A DNA stretch of 64,000 nucleotides, taken from contig NZ_JAFBCY010000004.1 of NCBI RefSeq assembly GCF_016907975.1, positions 1-64,000 on the forward strand. The letters run 5' to 3'. A program made the translations under genes and the position numbers. Numbering within the stretch: position 1 is the first letter of the stretch; every line of letters starts with the position of its first letter. Below, piece after piece: positions 18,663-27,143 of the stretch. The DNA comes from Methylopila capsulata (GTDB lineage Bacteria; Pseudomonadota; Alphaproteobacteria; Rhizobiales; Methylopilaceae). Below the pieces are notes generated by a model that saw only the letters and a list, made by a program, of their open reading frames with translations, was not told the DNA's origin and searched no databases.

Positions 18663-19943
18663 ATGGCGCAACGCACCCCCCGGGGGCCGAAATCCACTTC
18701 AGGCTCCCGCCGTCCCGCGGCGCCGGGAAAGCGGCCCGACGGCAAGCCGACCCGGGCCGCGCAGCGCAGCGCCGCGAGCGCGGCCTTCCGCAAGCCGGGA
18801 TCCGCGTCCGCGGGCAAGCCGGCGCCCAAGGCCGCGGCGAAGCCCGCCGCGCATAGGACGTTGGTCGAGAAGAGCGTCGAGCTCTCCTCCCGGGTCCTGC
18901 CGGCGCTGCCGGGCAAGGCCGCGGGCGTGCAGGCGATCCCGGTGCGCGACGCGGAGGAGGGCCTCAGGCTCGACCGCTGGTTCAAGGAGCGCTTTCCGGC
19001 GCTCGCCTTCGGCCATCTGCAGAAGCTCTGCCGCACCGGCCAGATCCGGGTCGACGGCGCCCGCGCCAAGACGGCGACGCGGCTTTCCGCCGGCATGGTG
19101 GTGCGGGTGCCGCCGCTGAAGGACGAGAGCGAGGGCGCCGAGGACGAGGAGGGCGTCGCCGCGCCCGCCGTCCGCAAGCCGAGCGCCAGCGACAAGGACG
19201 CTGAGTTCCTGCGGTCGATCACGATCTACGAGGACAGGGACGTCCTCGTGCTGAACAAGCCCTTCGGCCTCGCCGTCCAGGGCGGCTCCGGCACGGTGCG
19301 GCACGTCGACGGCATGCTGGCGGCGCTCACCGACCGCTCCGGCCAGAAGCCGCGCCTCGTCCACCGCATCGACAAGGACACGGCCGGCGTGCTGGTGACG
19401 GCGAAAACGCGGCTCGCCGCGTCCGAGCTCGCGCGCACCTTCCGCTCCCGCGCCGCCCGCAAGGTCTACTGGGCGCTTGCGCCCGGCGTGCCGCGGGTGA
19501 AGCAGGGCCGCATCTCGACCTATCTCGCCAAGGGCGAGGGCGACGGACCGGAGGGCGAGCGCATGCAGGTCGCCTCCCACGGCGACGCCGGCGCCTCCCA
19601 CGCACTGACCTATTACGCGGTGGTCGACCAGGTCGGGCAGAAGATGGCCTGGCTGTCGCTGAAGCCGGTCACTGGCCGCACCCACCAGCTTCGGGCGCAC
19701 TGCGCCCACATCGGCCACCCCATCGTCGGCGACCCGAAGTACTTCAACATCGAGAACTGGGAGCTGCCGGGCGGCATCCAGAACCGGCTGCACCTGCTCG
19801 CTCGCCGGCTGGTGATCCCGCTGCCGAGCGGCGACATGCTGGACGTCTCGGCCCCGCTGCCGCCGCACATGCAGCAGTCCTGGAACCTGCTGGGCTTCGA
19901 CGCCAGCGAGTACGACCCGATCATCGACGCGCCGGAAGACTGA
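18663..19943 (+). CDS. rluC: RluA-family 23S rRNA pseudouridine synthase (RluC/D type)
   Basis: This 426-residue protein has an S4 RNA-binding domain (about 93-150, GLRLDRWFKERFPAL) and then the pseudouridine synthase domain. The catalytic aspartate is Asp237 in RLVHRIDKDTAG, and VTGRTHQLRAHCAHIGHPIVGD follows. RluC modifies 23S rRNA at 955, 2504 and 2580 in E. coli; assignment to RluC rather than RluD is by resemblance. An 85-residue basic Lys/Ala/Pro-rich N-terminal extension is unusual and probably disordered. A hairpin follows 14 nt after the stop. Confidence 0.9.
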   Translation: MAQRTPRGPKSTSGSRRPAAPGKRPDGKPTRAAQRSAASAAFRKPGSASAGKPAPKAAAKPAAHRTLVEKSVELSSRVLPALPGKAAGVQAIPVRDAEEGLRLDRWFKERFPALAFGHLQKLCRTGQIRVDGARAKTATRLSAGMVVRVPPLKDESEGAEDEEGVAAPAVRKPSASDKDAEFLRSITIYEDRDVLVLNKPFGLAVQGGSGTVRHVDGMLAALTDRSGQKPRLVHRIDKDTAGVLVTAKTRLAASELARTFRSRAARKVYWALAPGVPRVKQGRISTYLAKGEGDGPEGERMQVASHGDAGASHALTYYAVVDQVGQKMAWLSLKPVTGRTHQLRAHCAHIGHPIVGDPKYFNIENWELPGGIQNRLHLLARRLVIPLPSGDMLDVSAPLPPHMQQSWNLLGFDASEYDPIIDAPED

Positions 19944-19957
19944 GCGCCCTTACGAAA

Positions 19958-19980
19958 ACGGCCGCCCCGAGGGCGGCCGT
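19958..19980 (-). terminator. terminator between convergent genes
   Basis: A perfect 10-bp stem acggccgccc / gggcggccgt has a 3-nt loop. Read on the minus strand it is followed by TTTTCGTAA, so it best serves the minus-strand gene ending at 20002. For rluC on + only a weak tggtgg follows. Confidence 0.75.
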
Positions 19981-20001
19981 TGGTGGCGGCGTGCGGTGAG
20001 G

Positions 20002-20394
20002 TCACTCGGCTTCCGTCTCGACGGAGACCGTCTCGATCGGGCCGACCGTCACGACGCCGACTGAGCCGCCGAAGCCGCCGCCGATTGAACCGGCGGCTCC
20101 GCCGCCTCCGCCGCCGCCTCCGCCGAAGTCGAATGAGCCGCTCGGCGCCTCATAGGATGCGCCTGGCAGATCGATCGCGAAGATCACCGACGAGACCATC
20201 CCGGGGATCATGTCCTCGGCGTGCAGCGGATCGAAGGCCTGCTGCCGTCCGGTCGCGTCGATGCCCTCGACCAGCACCTCCCAGTCGAACCCGCCGGAGT
20301 CGGTCGCGACCGGATACCCAGCGTCGGGGCCCATGAAGCCGTAATACCCTTCCGCGCCAAAGGACGTGAGGGGCAACCCATCGTCATGCAGCAT
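20002..20394 (-). CDS. hypothetical small protein with polyglycine tract
   Basis: I do not recognise this family. The 130 residues from ATG 20394 (ribosome site AAGGAGA, 8 nt upstream) have no signal peptide. The first 90 residues are acidic and aromatic (SFGAEGYYGFMGPDAG, FDWEVLVEGIDATGRQQAF). Then comes a run of nine glycines and a glycine-rich stretch, and an acidic end (ETVSVETEAE). The upstream 250 bp are unusually A/T-rich for this genome, and a CTTGAAA-like sequence (20466-20471 on -) could be a promoter. A good terminator and ribosome site argue that the gene is real. Confidence 0.7.
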   Translation of the reverse strand: MLHDDGLPLTSFGAEGYYGFMGPDAGYPVATDSGGFDWEVLVEGIDATGRQQAFDPLHAEDMIPGMVSSVIFAIDLPGASYEAPSGSFDFGGGGGGGGGAAGSIGGGFGGSVGVVTVGPIETVSVETEAE

Positions 20395-20686
20395 CAATCG
20401 TCTCCTTATGAAGAGCTCATATGTTGTCGATAGACGATGTGTGAAATGACGCAGTCGAAGGCGGATTTCAAGGCATGTAAGAGGATTGAAAGTGCGCTCT
20501 GATGAGCGCTCGTCCTCGCTCGCGACATGTCTTTGTCATGAATAGGTTTTTATTCTCTTATGAGAGCGGCGGCCGATTGAGGCGACGCGCTCGACGGGCG
20601 CCTGGTTCGCGGCGCGCGTTCAAACCCGTCTTCAGGCGTCGTCGACAGGGTGCGGCGCCCCGCGCTCTCCGGCCCGCTTGCCCTCC

Positions 20687-21853
20687 TCAAACCAGTTCCG
20701 GCAGCTCGAACACGTCCGCCAGCGCGCCCTGGCCGCTCGGCAGCACGCGGGCGGGGGAGGGGCTGTCGTAGGCGACGACCAGCGTCGGCTTCGCGCCCGG
20801 CCTGAGGGCGAAGATCGTCGCGCCCTCGGCGTGGTCCACGCCTTCGCCGAACGGCAGGTCGAGGATCGGCGCCACCTCCTCACGCGGGATGACCGAGCTG
20901 TCGTGCGCGAGCAGCGCGTTTCGCCAGCGGTGCAGCCGCACCGGGCCGTCGAGGTCCATCGTCGGCCCCGTCAGCAGCAGCATGTCGTTGCCCTGCACCA
21001 GCAGCGACCGCACGCCGAGGCCGTCGAGGTCGAGGAAGTGCTTGCGGTAGAGCGCGCCGTCCTCGCCGACGGGCTTCAGCTTCAGCCGTCCCTTGCGGGT
21101 CGCCGCGATCCGCAGCTCGAGCACGATCGCCCAGCCGCGCAGCACCGGGCCGCGCAGACCCAGGAACACCCGCTCGCCGATTACCGCGAGGCCCTCGACG
21201 TCGAAGCCGTTGTCCTTCGACGGGATCGAGAGAAAGGGGCCGAGGTGCACGTCCTTCGCCAGCAGCTTCGACAGTCGGCTGTGCGTGCGCCCCATGGGCA
21301 GCGCGCCCGAATGGCGCTCGCGCTTGCCGCCGTCGAGCGCGGGGGCCTTGACGGCCAGCGTCGGCGCGCCCGGCCGGTCGCCCGCGGCGATCGGAATGCG
21401 CCCGATCAGGAAGCGGTTCGCCTCGCGCTGCACCTTGGTGAGCTGCTCCAGCGCCTCGTCGGGCTGATCGCCGTGCTTCGGCTTCTTGCGCTTGAGGCTG
21501 TGCGAGCCGACGACCCAGAGATAACCGTCCGCGATCGACAGGCCTTCGACGTCCGCCTCCTCGGTTTCGCCGGAGGGAAAGTCGAAGAAGTCGTGGAGGT
21601 CGAAGCGCACGTGCCCGCCGTAACCGATCACCGCGCCGTCCGGATCGCGTCGGGCGACAAGCCGTTCGAGCGACGCCCCCTCGTCGACGCCGACCCACAG
21701 GCTTTCGCCGTCGCCCATGGCGACGATCGCCGAAATGTCCTCGTGCAGCGCCTTCTCGGCGTTCGGGTCGTCGTCGTGGAACGCGAGCGGCAGGCGCCCG
21801 ACGAGCTTGGCGTCGCGCTCCTGCGCAGGAGCGGGCGGCGAAGTTTCGGTCAT
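20687..21853 (-). CDS. DUF3616 domain-containing protein
   Basis: This 388-residue cytoplasmic protein resembles DUF3616, a repeated beta-structure family. Visible repeated elements are DVEGLSIADGYLWVVGSH (about residues 102-119) and DVEGLAVIGERVFLGLRGP (about 219-237), followed by LDLDGLGVRSLLVQGNDMLLLTGPTMDLDGP, consistent with beta-propeller blades. No signal peptide is seen, and the biochemical role is unknown. It is transcribed away from the HAD hydrolase gene across a 114-nt gap. Confidence 0.8.
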   Translation of the reverse strand: MTETSPPAPAQERDAKLVGRLPLAFHDDDPNAEKALHEDISAIVAMGDGESLWVGVDEGASLERLVARRDPDGAVIGYGGHVRFDLHDFFDFPSGETEEADVEGLSIADGYLWVVGSHSLKRKKPKHGDQPDEALEQLTKVQREANRFLIGRIPIAAGDRPGAPTLAVKAPALDGGKRERHSGALPMGRTHSRLSKLLAKDVHLGPFLSIPSKDNGFDVEGLAVIGERVFLGLRGPVLRGWAIVLELRIAATRKGRLKLKPVGEDGALYRKHFLDLDGLGVRSLLVQGNDMLLLTGPTMDLDGPVRLHRWRNALLAHDSSVIPREEVAPILDLPFGEGVDHAEGATIFALRPGAKPTLVVAYDSPSPARVLPSGQGALADVFELPELV

Positions 21854-21967
21854 TCGGATCCCCTGAAATCGTCAACGCGAGATAGCGCGCGGGGGCGCGG
21901 CAGGGAGGGGCGCTCTTGCGCGACCCGCGCGCGCGTCTTAGTCCACGTCGATCACGGGAGTTCGCAC

Positions 21968-22654
21968 ATGCTCGTCGTATTCGACGTGGACGGCACGCTG
22001 CTCGACAGCCAGCACGCCATCGTCGCGTCCATGGCCGAGGCCTACCAGCTCAACGGTCTGGAGCCGCCGTCGCGCGAGCAGGTACTCGCCGTCGTCGGGC
22101 TCTCGGTGCGCGAGGCGGTGGAGGCGATCAGCCTCGACCGGCCGGACCATCCCATCGACGCCATCGGCCTCGCCTTCAAGCAAAGCTTCAATGCGCGGCG
22201 GAGGGCGGCTCCGGAAGCCGATCCGCTCTACGACGGCGCGCTCGACGTCCTGAAGTCCCTGGCCGCGCGCGAGGGCGTGCTGCTCGGGATCGCCACGGGC
22301 AATTCCCGCCGCGGGGTCGATCGTTTCCTCGACACCTTCGGGGTGCGGGACCTGTTTGCGGCGACGCAGTGCGCGGACGACGCGCCGTCGAAGCCGCACC
22401 CGGCCATGCTGCTGCAGGCCGCGGCCCAGGCGGGCGTGCCCGCCGAGGACATGGTCATGATCGGCGACACCACCTTCGACATGATGATGGCGCGCTCGGC
22501 GGGAGCGCGGGCGATCGGCGTGGCCTGGGGCTATCACCCCACCGACCGGCTGCTGGCCTCAGGCGCCGAGCGGGTGATCTCGAGCTTCGGCGAACTGGAC
22601 ACGGCGCTGGGCTTCGGTCCGCTGGAGGTTCGCGCGCCGGCGGCCGCGGAATGA
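21968..22654 (+). CDS. HAD-family hydrolase (Gph-like phosphatase)
   Basis: This 228-residue HAD phosphatase has motif I FDVDGT with nucleophile Asp6 and Asp8, motif II ATGNSRRG, a lysine in SKPHP, and motif IV MIGDTTFDMMMA. A helical cap lies between residues 15 and 85. The substrate cannot be read from sequence; phosphoglycolate-like small phosphates are usual. In many alphaproteobacteria a HAD gene of this kind sits directly before the ATP12 gene, as here, with the stop overlapped by the next start (ATGA). Confidence 0.9.
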   Translation: MLVVFDVDGTLLDSQHAIVASMAEAYQLNGLEPPSREQVLAVVGLSVREAVEAISLDRPDHPIDAIGLAFKQSFNARRRAAPEADPLYDGALDVLKSLAAREGVLLGIATGNSRRGVDRFLDTFGVRDLFAATQCADDAPSKPHPAMLLQAAAQAGVPAEDMVMIGDTTFDMMMARSAGARAIGVAWGYHPTDRLLASGAERVISSFGELDTALGFGPLEVRAPAAAE

Positions 22655-23382
22655 GCGCCGGCGTCGACGCCCTCGGCCGCCCGGCTCTGCCGAAGCGGTT
22701 CTACAAGGCGGCCGAAGCGGTCGAGCGCGAGGGCCTCTGGGCGATCGCGCTCGACGGCAAGACCACGCGCACCCCCGGCCGCACGCCTCTCGCCTTCGCG
22801 GATCGCGCGCTCGCCGAGGAGGTCGCCGCCGAATGGGCGGCGCAAGGCGCGACGATCGATCCCGCCACCATGCCGCTCACCCGGCTCGCCAACGCCGCCA
22901 TCGACGGCGTCGCCGGCGAACGCGAGGCCGTCGCCGCGGAAATCGTGAAATACGCCGGCAGCGACCTGGTGTGCTACCGCGCGGACGCGCCGGATCGGCT
23001 CGTCGCCAGGCAGAGCGCGCAGTGGGACCCGGTGCTGGCCTTCGCCCGCGACGAGCTCGGCGCCCGCTTCGTGCTGGCGGAGGGCGTGATGTTCGTGGAG
23101 CAGAGCGCCGAGGCGCTCGAAGCCGTGGACCGCGCCGTGCCGCGCGACGACGTCTTCGTGCTGGCGGGTCTCAGCGTCGTCACCACGCTCACGGGCTCCG
23201 CCCTGATCGCGCTCGCGGTGCACCGCGGCCGGCTGTCGGTCGACGACGCCTGGGCGGCGGCGCATGTGGACGAGGACTGGAACGTCGAGCTCTGGGGCTC
23301 CGACGCCGAAGCCCTCGCCCGCCGCGCCGCCCGCCGCCGCGACATGGACGCGGCCGTCCGGATGGCGCGGGGCGGGCGGTAG
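22651..23382 (+). CDS. ATP12-family F1-ATPase assembly chaperone
   Basis: This 243-residue protein has the ATP12 pattern: PKRFYKAAEAVEREGLWAIALDGKTTRTPGRTPL at the N terminus, EWAAQGATIDPATMPLTRLANAAID in the middle, and the conserved WDPVLAFARDELG and LSVDDAWAAAHVDEDWNVELWG. In mitochondria Atp12 binds the F1 alpha subunit during assembly; the bacterial form is confined largely to alphaproteobacteria. Coupled to the HAD gene by ATGA. Confidence 0.92.
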   Translation: MSAGVDALGRPALPKRFYKAAEAVEREGLWAIALDGKTTRTPGRTPLAFADRALAEEVAAEWAAQGATIDPATMPLTRLANAAIDGVAGEREAVAAEIVKYAGSDLVCYRADAPDRLVARQSAQWDPVLAFARDELGARFVLAEGVMFVEQSAEALEAVDRAVPRDDVFVLAGLSVVTTLTGSALIALAVHRGRLSVDDAWAAAHVDEDWNVELWGSDAEALARRAARRRDMDAAVRMARGGR

Positions 23383-23410
23383 GGTACGTCGCGGAACGCA
23401 CGAACCCGCT

Positions 23411-23447
23411 CCCCCTGATTCCCCTCCCCGCAAGGGGGAGGGAAGGA
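23411..23447. repeat. GC-rich palindrome with GCAAG loop, copy 1
   Basis: Hairpin ccctcccc-gcaag-ggggaggg (23422-23442), flanked by cccctgatt and aaggag, lies in the 202-nt gap between the ATP12 and PAP2 genes. A second copy with the same GCAAG loop is at 52211-52231. This is a common dispersed repeat type in Hyphomicrobiales genomes. Confidence 0.65.
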
Positions 23448-23584
23448 GCCTGTTCCGGCGACGACCCGGTCTCGCTCTTGCGCGAAGCCTTCGCGGGAAG
23501 CCTTCAGGCGACCGAACCTCCGCTCGGAATCCGAAGCTCCCGCTCTATCTCGCACGACGTCCTCCTCAGCCGCCGGGATCTGCC

Positions 23585-24319
23585 TTGGACCTCAAGTCGC
23601 TCTCCACCCTTCGCCGCTACACCCCCGCGTGGCGCATGCCGGAGTTCAGCACGCTCGTCGCCTTCCTGCTGGCGTCGGGCATGGCCTTCGCGTTCACCCA
23701 GATCGCGGACGAGATGGCCGAGGGCCAGACCCGCGCTTTCGACGAGTCGATCCTGCTCGCCCTGCGTCAGGCGGACGACCCGGCGCGGCCGATCGGGCCG
23801 TGGTGGCTGGAGGCGGCGATGATCGACGTCACCAGCCTCGGCGGCTGGACGGTGCTGGCGCTGCTCACCACGCTGGTCGTGGTCTATCTCTTCATCACCG
23901 CGCGGACCGGCGCAGCATGGCTGGTGCTGGCCTCGGTCGCCGGCGGCTCCGTGCTCAGCTCCGTGCTCAAGATGGGCTTCGCACGCCCGCGTCCCGAGCT
24001 CGTCGACCACCTCGTCAACGTCTCCTCCGCAAGCTTCCCCAGCGGCCACGCCATGCTGTCGGCCGCGACCTACCTCACGCTCGGCGTGCTGCTCGCCCGC
24101 ACGGAGAAACGCCGCAGCGTGCGCGGCTTCATCTTCGGGGTCGCGGTCGCCCTGACGCTCATCATCGGGGTCAGCCGCGTCTATCTCGGAGTGCATTATC
24201 CGACCGACGTGCTGGCCGGCTGGTGCCTGGGCGCGTCCTGGGCGCTGGTCTGCTGGCTGGTCGCCCGCTGGCTGCGCCCCAAGGGCGCCGAGCGCGACGA
24301 GGACGTGACGTCGGGCTAG
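23585..24319 (+). CDS. PAP2-superfamily membrane phosphatase
   Basis: This protein has about 244 residues from a TTG at 23585; the first ATG is at 23636 (227 residues), and the start is uncertain. The three phosphatase motifs are KMGFARPRP (residues 129-137), FPSGHA (151-156) and SRVYLGVHYPTD (197-208) with catalytic His155 and His204. At least five hydrophobic spans surround them, so the active site faces the periplasm. Likely substrates are undecaprenyl pyrophosphate or phosphatidate. It stands alone. Confidence 0.88.
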   Translation: MDLKSLSTLRRYTPAWRMPEFSTLVAFLLASGMAFAFTQIADEMAEGQTRAFDESILLALRQADDPARPIGPWWLEAAMIDVTSLGGWTVLALLTTLVVVYLFITARTGAAWLVLASVAGGSVLSSVLKMGFARPRPELVDHLVNVSSASFPSGHAMLSAATYLTLGVLLARTEKRRSVRGFIFGVAVALTLIIGVSRVYLGVHYPTDVLAGWCLGASWALVCWLVARWLRPKGAERDEDVTSG

Positions 24320-24355
24320 ACGCCGAGAGACGGAAGCGCCGAAGAGCTCGCCCTC

Positions 24356-24471
24356 GTGTCCCGGCCTCGAGCCGGGACCCATAACCGCTGAGGTCTTCGG
24401 AAAAACGCGGCCGCCGGGGCGTCCTGGCCTAGCCGCCGGGGGTCTGGGTCCCGGCTTGAGGCCGGGACACG
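24356..24471. repeat. MITE-like element with 26-bp inverted ends, copy 1
   Basis: This element fills most of the 352-nt gap between the PAP2 and EamA genes. The ends gtgtcccggcctcgagccgg... and its inverted partner match at 25 of 26 positions. Each end itself folds as a hairpin (24358-24378 and 24448-24468, gtcccggc stems). The middle contains ttcggaaaaacgcgg. A second copy lies at 45955-46073. Outside the element I see no gene in this gap. Confidence 0.75.
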
Positions 24472-24671
24472 GCCGAGGCGTTTCTACGCTTATGTCGTTG
24501 AACGCCGCGGCGGCGCGACCCGGCGGAGGCGCTCCGGGCCAGCTCGCCGCTCGCCGCAACGCTGCCCTGCGCAAAAGTCATCGCTCGATCGCCGGGCGCG
24601 GGGACGCGCCGTGGTATGCCGCCCGCGGCGACGCGCCACACCGTGCGCGTCGCGCAAGGCCCCGCGGTTCC

Positions 24672-25616
24672 ATGCTCCTTGGCGTCAGCTGCAAGCTTCT
24701 CTCCGCCTTCCTGTTCACGGTGATGGCGTCGCTGGTCCGCGCCATCGGAACGGACGTGCCGACCGGCCAGGTGGTGTTCGCGCGCTCGCTGTTCGCGCTG
24801 GTGCCGCTGATGGCCTGGCTGATGTGGCGCGGGGACGTGGTCAAGACGCTCAAGACCGACCGGCCGCTCGGGCACCTGCTGCGCAGCGCGATCGGCGTCA
24901 GCTCGATGTTCTGCATGTTCGCGGGCCTCGCCCGCCTGCCGCTGCCGGACGCGACCGTGCTCGGCTATGCGTCGCCGCTGATGACCATCATCTTCGCCGC
25001 CGTGCTGCTGCGCGAGCGGGTGCGGGCGCATCGCTGGACGGCGGTGGCGATCGGGCTGGCCGGAGTCGTGATCATGCTCTGGCCGCAGCTGGAGTCCGGC
25101 GCGCTGGCCTCTGTGGTGACCGGCGACGCGCCGGCGAGCGAGACCGCGGTGGGCGCGGCCTTCGCGATCTGCGCCACGGTGCTGACCGCGGCGGCGATGA
25201 TCCAGATCCGCCGGCTGACCCAGAGCGAGGGCACCGGCGCGATCGTGTTCTACTTCACGGTCTGGTCGACGGTGATCGGCCTGACGATCTCGCTGACCTT
25301 CGGCTGGGTGTGGCCCGACGCGCGGACGGCGCTGCTGCTGGTCGGGACCGGCCTCGTCGGCGGCGTCGCGCAGATCCTGCTCACCGAAGGCTACCGTCAC
25401 GCCGACGCGTCGCTGATCGCGCCGTTCGAGTACACCACCATCCTCTGGGCGCTCGCGATCGGCTTTCTGGCGTTCGGCGACCTGCCGTCCTCGTCGATGG
25501 TGATCGGCGGCGCGATCGTGGTCGGCTCCGGCGTCGCGGTGGTGCTGCGCGAGCGCAAGCTCGGCATCAAGCGGGCGCGGGTCCGCAAGGCGAGCCCGCC
25601 CTCGCCGGGCGCCTGA
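24672..25616 (+). CDS. EamA/DMT-family transporter
   Basis: This 314-residue membrane protein has ten hydrophobic spans in two EamA halves, for example LGVSCKLLSAFLFTVMASLVRAI at the start and GLVGGVAQILLTEGYRHADASLIAPFEYT in the second half. DMT exporters move metabolites or drugs across the inner membrane; the substrate is not predictable. I chose ATG 24672 just before the first span. ATG 24492 in frame would add 60 Arg/Ala-rich residues that look like translated intergenic sequence. It converges with gph, only 2 nt apart. Confidence 0.87.
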   Translation: MLLGVSCKLLSAFLFTVMASLVRAIGTDVPTGQVVFARSLFALVPLMAWLMWRGDVVKTLKTDRPLGHLLRSAIGVSSMFCMFAGLARLPLPDATVLGYASPLMTIIFAAVLLRERVRAHRWTAVAIGLAGVVIMLWPQLESGALASVVTGDAPASETAVGAAFAICATVLTAAAMIQIRRLTQSEGTGAIVFYFTVWSTVIGLTISLTFGWVWPDARTALLLVGTGLVGGVAQILLTEGYRHADASLIAPFEYTTILWALAIGFLAFGDLPSSSMVIGGAIVVGSGVAVVLRERKLGIKRARVRKASPPSPGA

Positions 25617-25618
25617 CC

Positions 25619-26296
25619 TCAGGCGAGGCCGAGCCGCGCCAGCGCGCCTTCGAGCTCGTCGAAATGGTCGATCACCACGTCGCCGCCGAGCTCCCGCGGC
25701 GGCACGGCGGTGTAGCCGAAGCTCAGCACCACGCAGGGCACGCCCGCGGCCTTCGCGGCTGCGACGTCCGTCCCGCTGTCGCCGATCATGACGGCGCGCG
25801 CCGGGTCGCCGCCGACCTGCGCGATCGCGCCGAGCAGCGGCGCGGCGTCGGGCTTGGCGACGCCGTAGGTGTCGCCGCCGACGATCGCGCCGAAGCGGCT
25901 CGCGATACCGAGCTCGCCCATCAGCTTCACGGCGAAGCGCTCGAGCTTGTTGGTGCAGACCGCAAGCTTCGCGCCCGAGGCGTCGAGCCGGTCGAGCGCG
26001 GCGTCGACGCCGGGGAAGACGTGGCTCCTGTCCGCGATGTGCGCCTCGTAGTGCTCGAGGAACAGCGCGTAGAGCTCGCCGACGCGCTCCTTCGCCGGCG
26101 TGCGCTCGGCGGCGGCCAGGCCGCGCTCGACCAGCGCGCGGGCGCCGGCCCCCATCATGCCGCGCACCTCCGCCATCGGGATCGGCGGGCAGCCCTCCGC
26201 CGCCATCACCACGTTCAGCGCCTCGACGAGGTCGGGCGCGGATTCGACGAGCGTGCCGTCGAGGTCGAAGACGACGGTGAGCGGCGCTGAGGACAT
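25619..26296 (-). CDS. gph: phosphoglycolate phosphatase
   Basis: This 225-residue HAD phosphatase has VFDLDGTLVESAPDL (nucleophile Asp11, acid/base Asp13), CTNKLERFAVKL, GVAKPDAAPL and the metal site MIGDSGTDVAAAKAAG. The cap helices and overall match are those of Gph, which removes phosphoglycolate made by oxidative DNA repair or Rubisco. It is convergent with the transporter gene with no terminator between them. Confidence 0.9.
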   Translation of the reverse strand: MSSAPLTVVFDLDGTLVESAPDLVEALNVVMAAEGCPPIPMAEVRGMMGAGARALVERGLAAAERTPAKERVGELYALFLEHYEAHIADRSHVFPGVDAALDRLDASGAKLAVCTNKLERFAVKLMGELGIASRFGAIVGGDTYGVAKPDAAPLLGAIAQVGGDPARAVMIGDSGTDVAAAKAAGVPCVVLSFGYTAVPPRELGGDVVIDHFDELEGALARLGLA

Positions 26297-26427
26297 GAAC
26301 GGATCCCGATGCGGGGGGAGGGCGCGTCAGCCTCTACAGGGCGCGCGGCCCAGGGCGCAAGCCGGCGCGCGCGGGCGCCTGTCCTGCTAACCTCGGCCCC
26401 GTCGAATCGCTGACCTCGAGGTGGCCC

Positions 26428-26808
26428 ATGCCGATCGCCCGTTTGAGCGCCGCGCTGGCGGCGACCGCCCTGCTCGGAGGCGGGGCGCTGGCGCAGACGC
26501 CGGAGCCCCAGCCCGACCATGCCTTCCTCGCCGCCCCGCAGGTCGATCTCAACCGCATGTACCGCGTCGACCGCGCGACCGGCGAGATGGGCTCCTGCCA
26601 GTATGCGGTGAAGGACGGCACGGTCGGCGTGACGCTCTGCTTCCCAGCGGGCGAGGGGGCCGGGGCGCAGCAGCCGGGCGTCTACGACCTCGTCGCCTCC
26701 AACCACAGCCGCGAGGGCGGCGTGTTCCGCGTCGACCGTCGCTCCGGCCGCATGAGCTCGTGTTACGTGCTCGGCGAACAGGTGGTCTGCACGCCTTTGG
26801 CGCGATGA
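26428..26808 (+). CDS. hypothetical exported protein
   Basis: The 126 residues begin with a signal peptide (MPIARLSAALAATALLGGGALA, cleaved before QTPEP). The mature part has two similar segments, NRMYRVDRATGEMGSCQYAVKD and GVFRVDRRSGRMSSCYVLGEQVVC, each with the pattern RVDRxxGxMxSC. It is probably a small beta-structure with two related strands pairs. Family not recognised beyond this. Confidence 0.75.
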   Translation: MPIARLSAALAATALLGGGALAQTPEPQPDHAFLAAPQVDLNRMYRVDRATGEMGSCQYAVKDGTVGVTLCFPAGEGAGAQQPGVYDLVASNHSREGGVFRVDRRSGRMSSCYVLGEQVVCTPLAR

Positions 26809-27143
26809 GGCGCGCCGCGGCTCTGGCCGGTCCGCGTGGTGGTGTGGTATGCCGCGGACGAGCCGGGGGCGAAGATGTCTCCCCGGGCGGACGAATACGC
26901 CGGCGGGGCCAGTCGAACGGTCGCCGTCTGCTTTTCATGCGCGAGACGGTGAGCGGCTATACGGCATGCGCGACGTCATTGAATCCGCTGGAGGCGGCAT
27001 CACCTCTAGAGTGATCTTGGCCACGCGGCCGCGCCTCGGCGCAGAGCACGCGGGCCGGCGCTGCGGAGGTCCGCGGCGCGGCGTCCGCGAAGACGCCACT
27101 ACGCTCGTCGCCGGCCTCGCCGGCTGAAAAGGACAGGGACCCC
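26809..27143. other. gene-free stretch before rpiA
   Basis: These 335 nt carry no convincing gene; the open frames here are short and Arg-rich. ttgaat at 26979 could be a -35 but has no good -10. A ribosome site (aaaaggacaggga) precedes the TTG start of rpiA. Otherwise nothing was recognised. Confidence 0.5.

Noticed and set aside
20678-21967. In-frame extension upstream of the HAD hydrolase
   Set aside because: It runs antisense to the DUF3616 gene; HAD motif I begins at the ATG at 21968.
26849-27127. 92-codon open frame before rpiA
   Set aside because: Arg/Gly-rich translation, no ribosome site and no ordered protein pattern.
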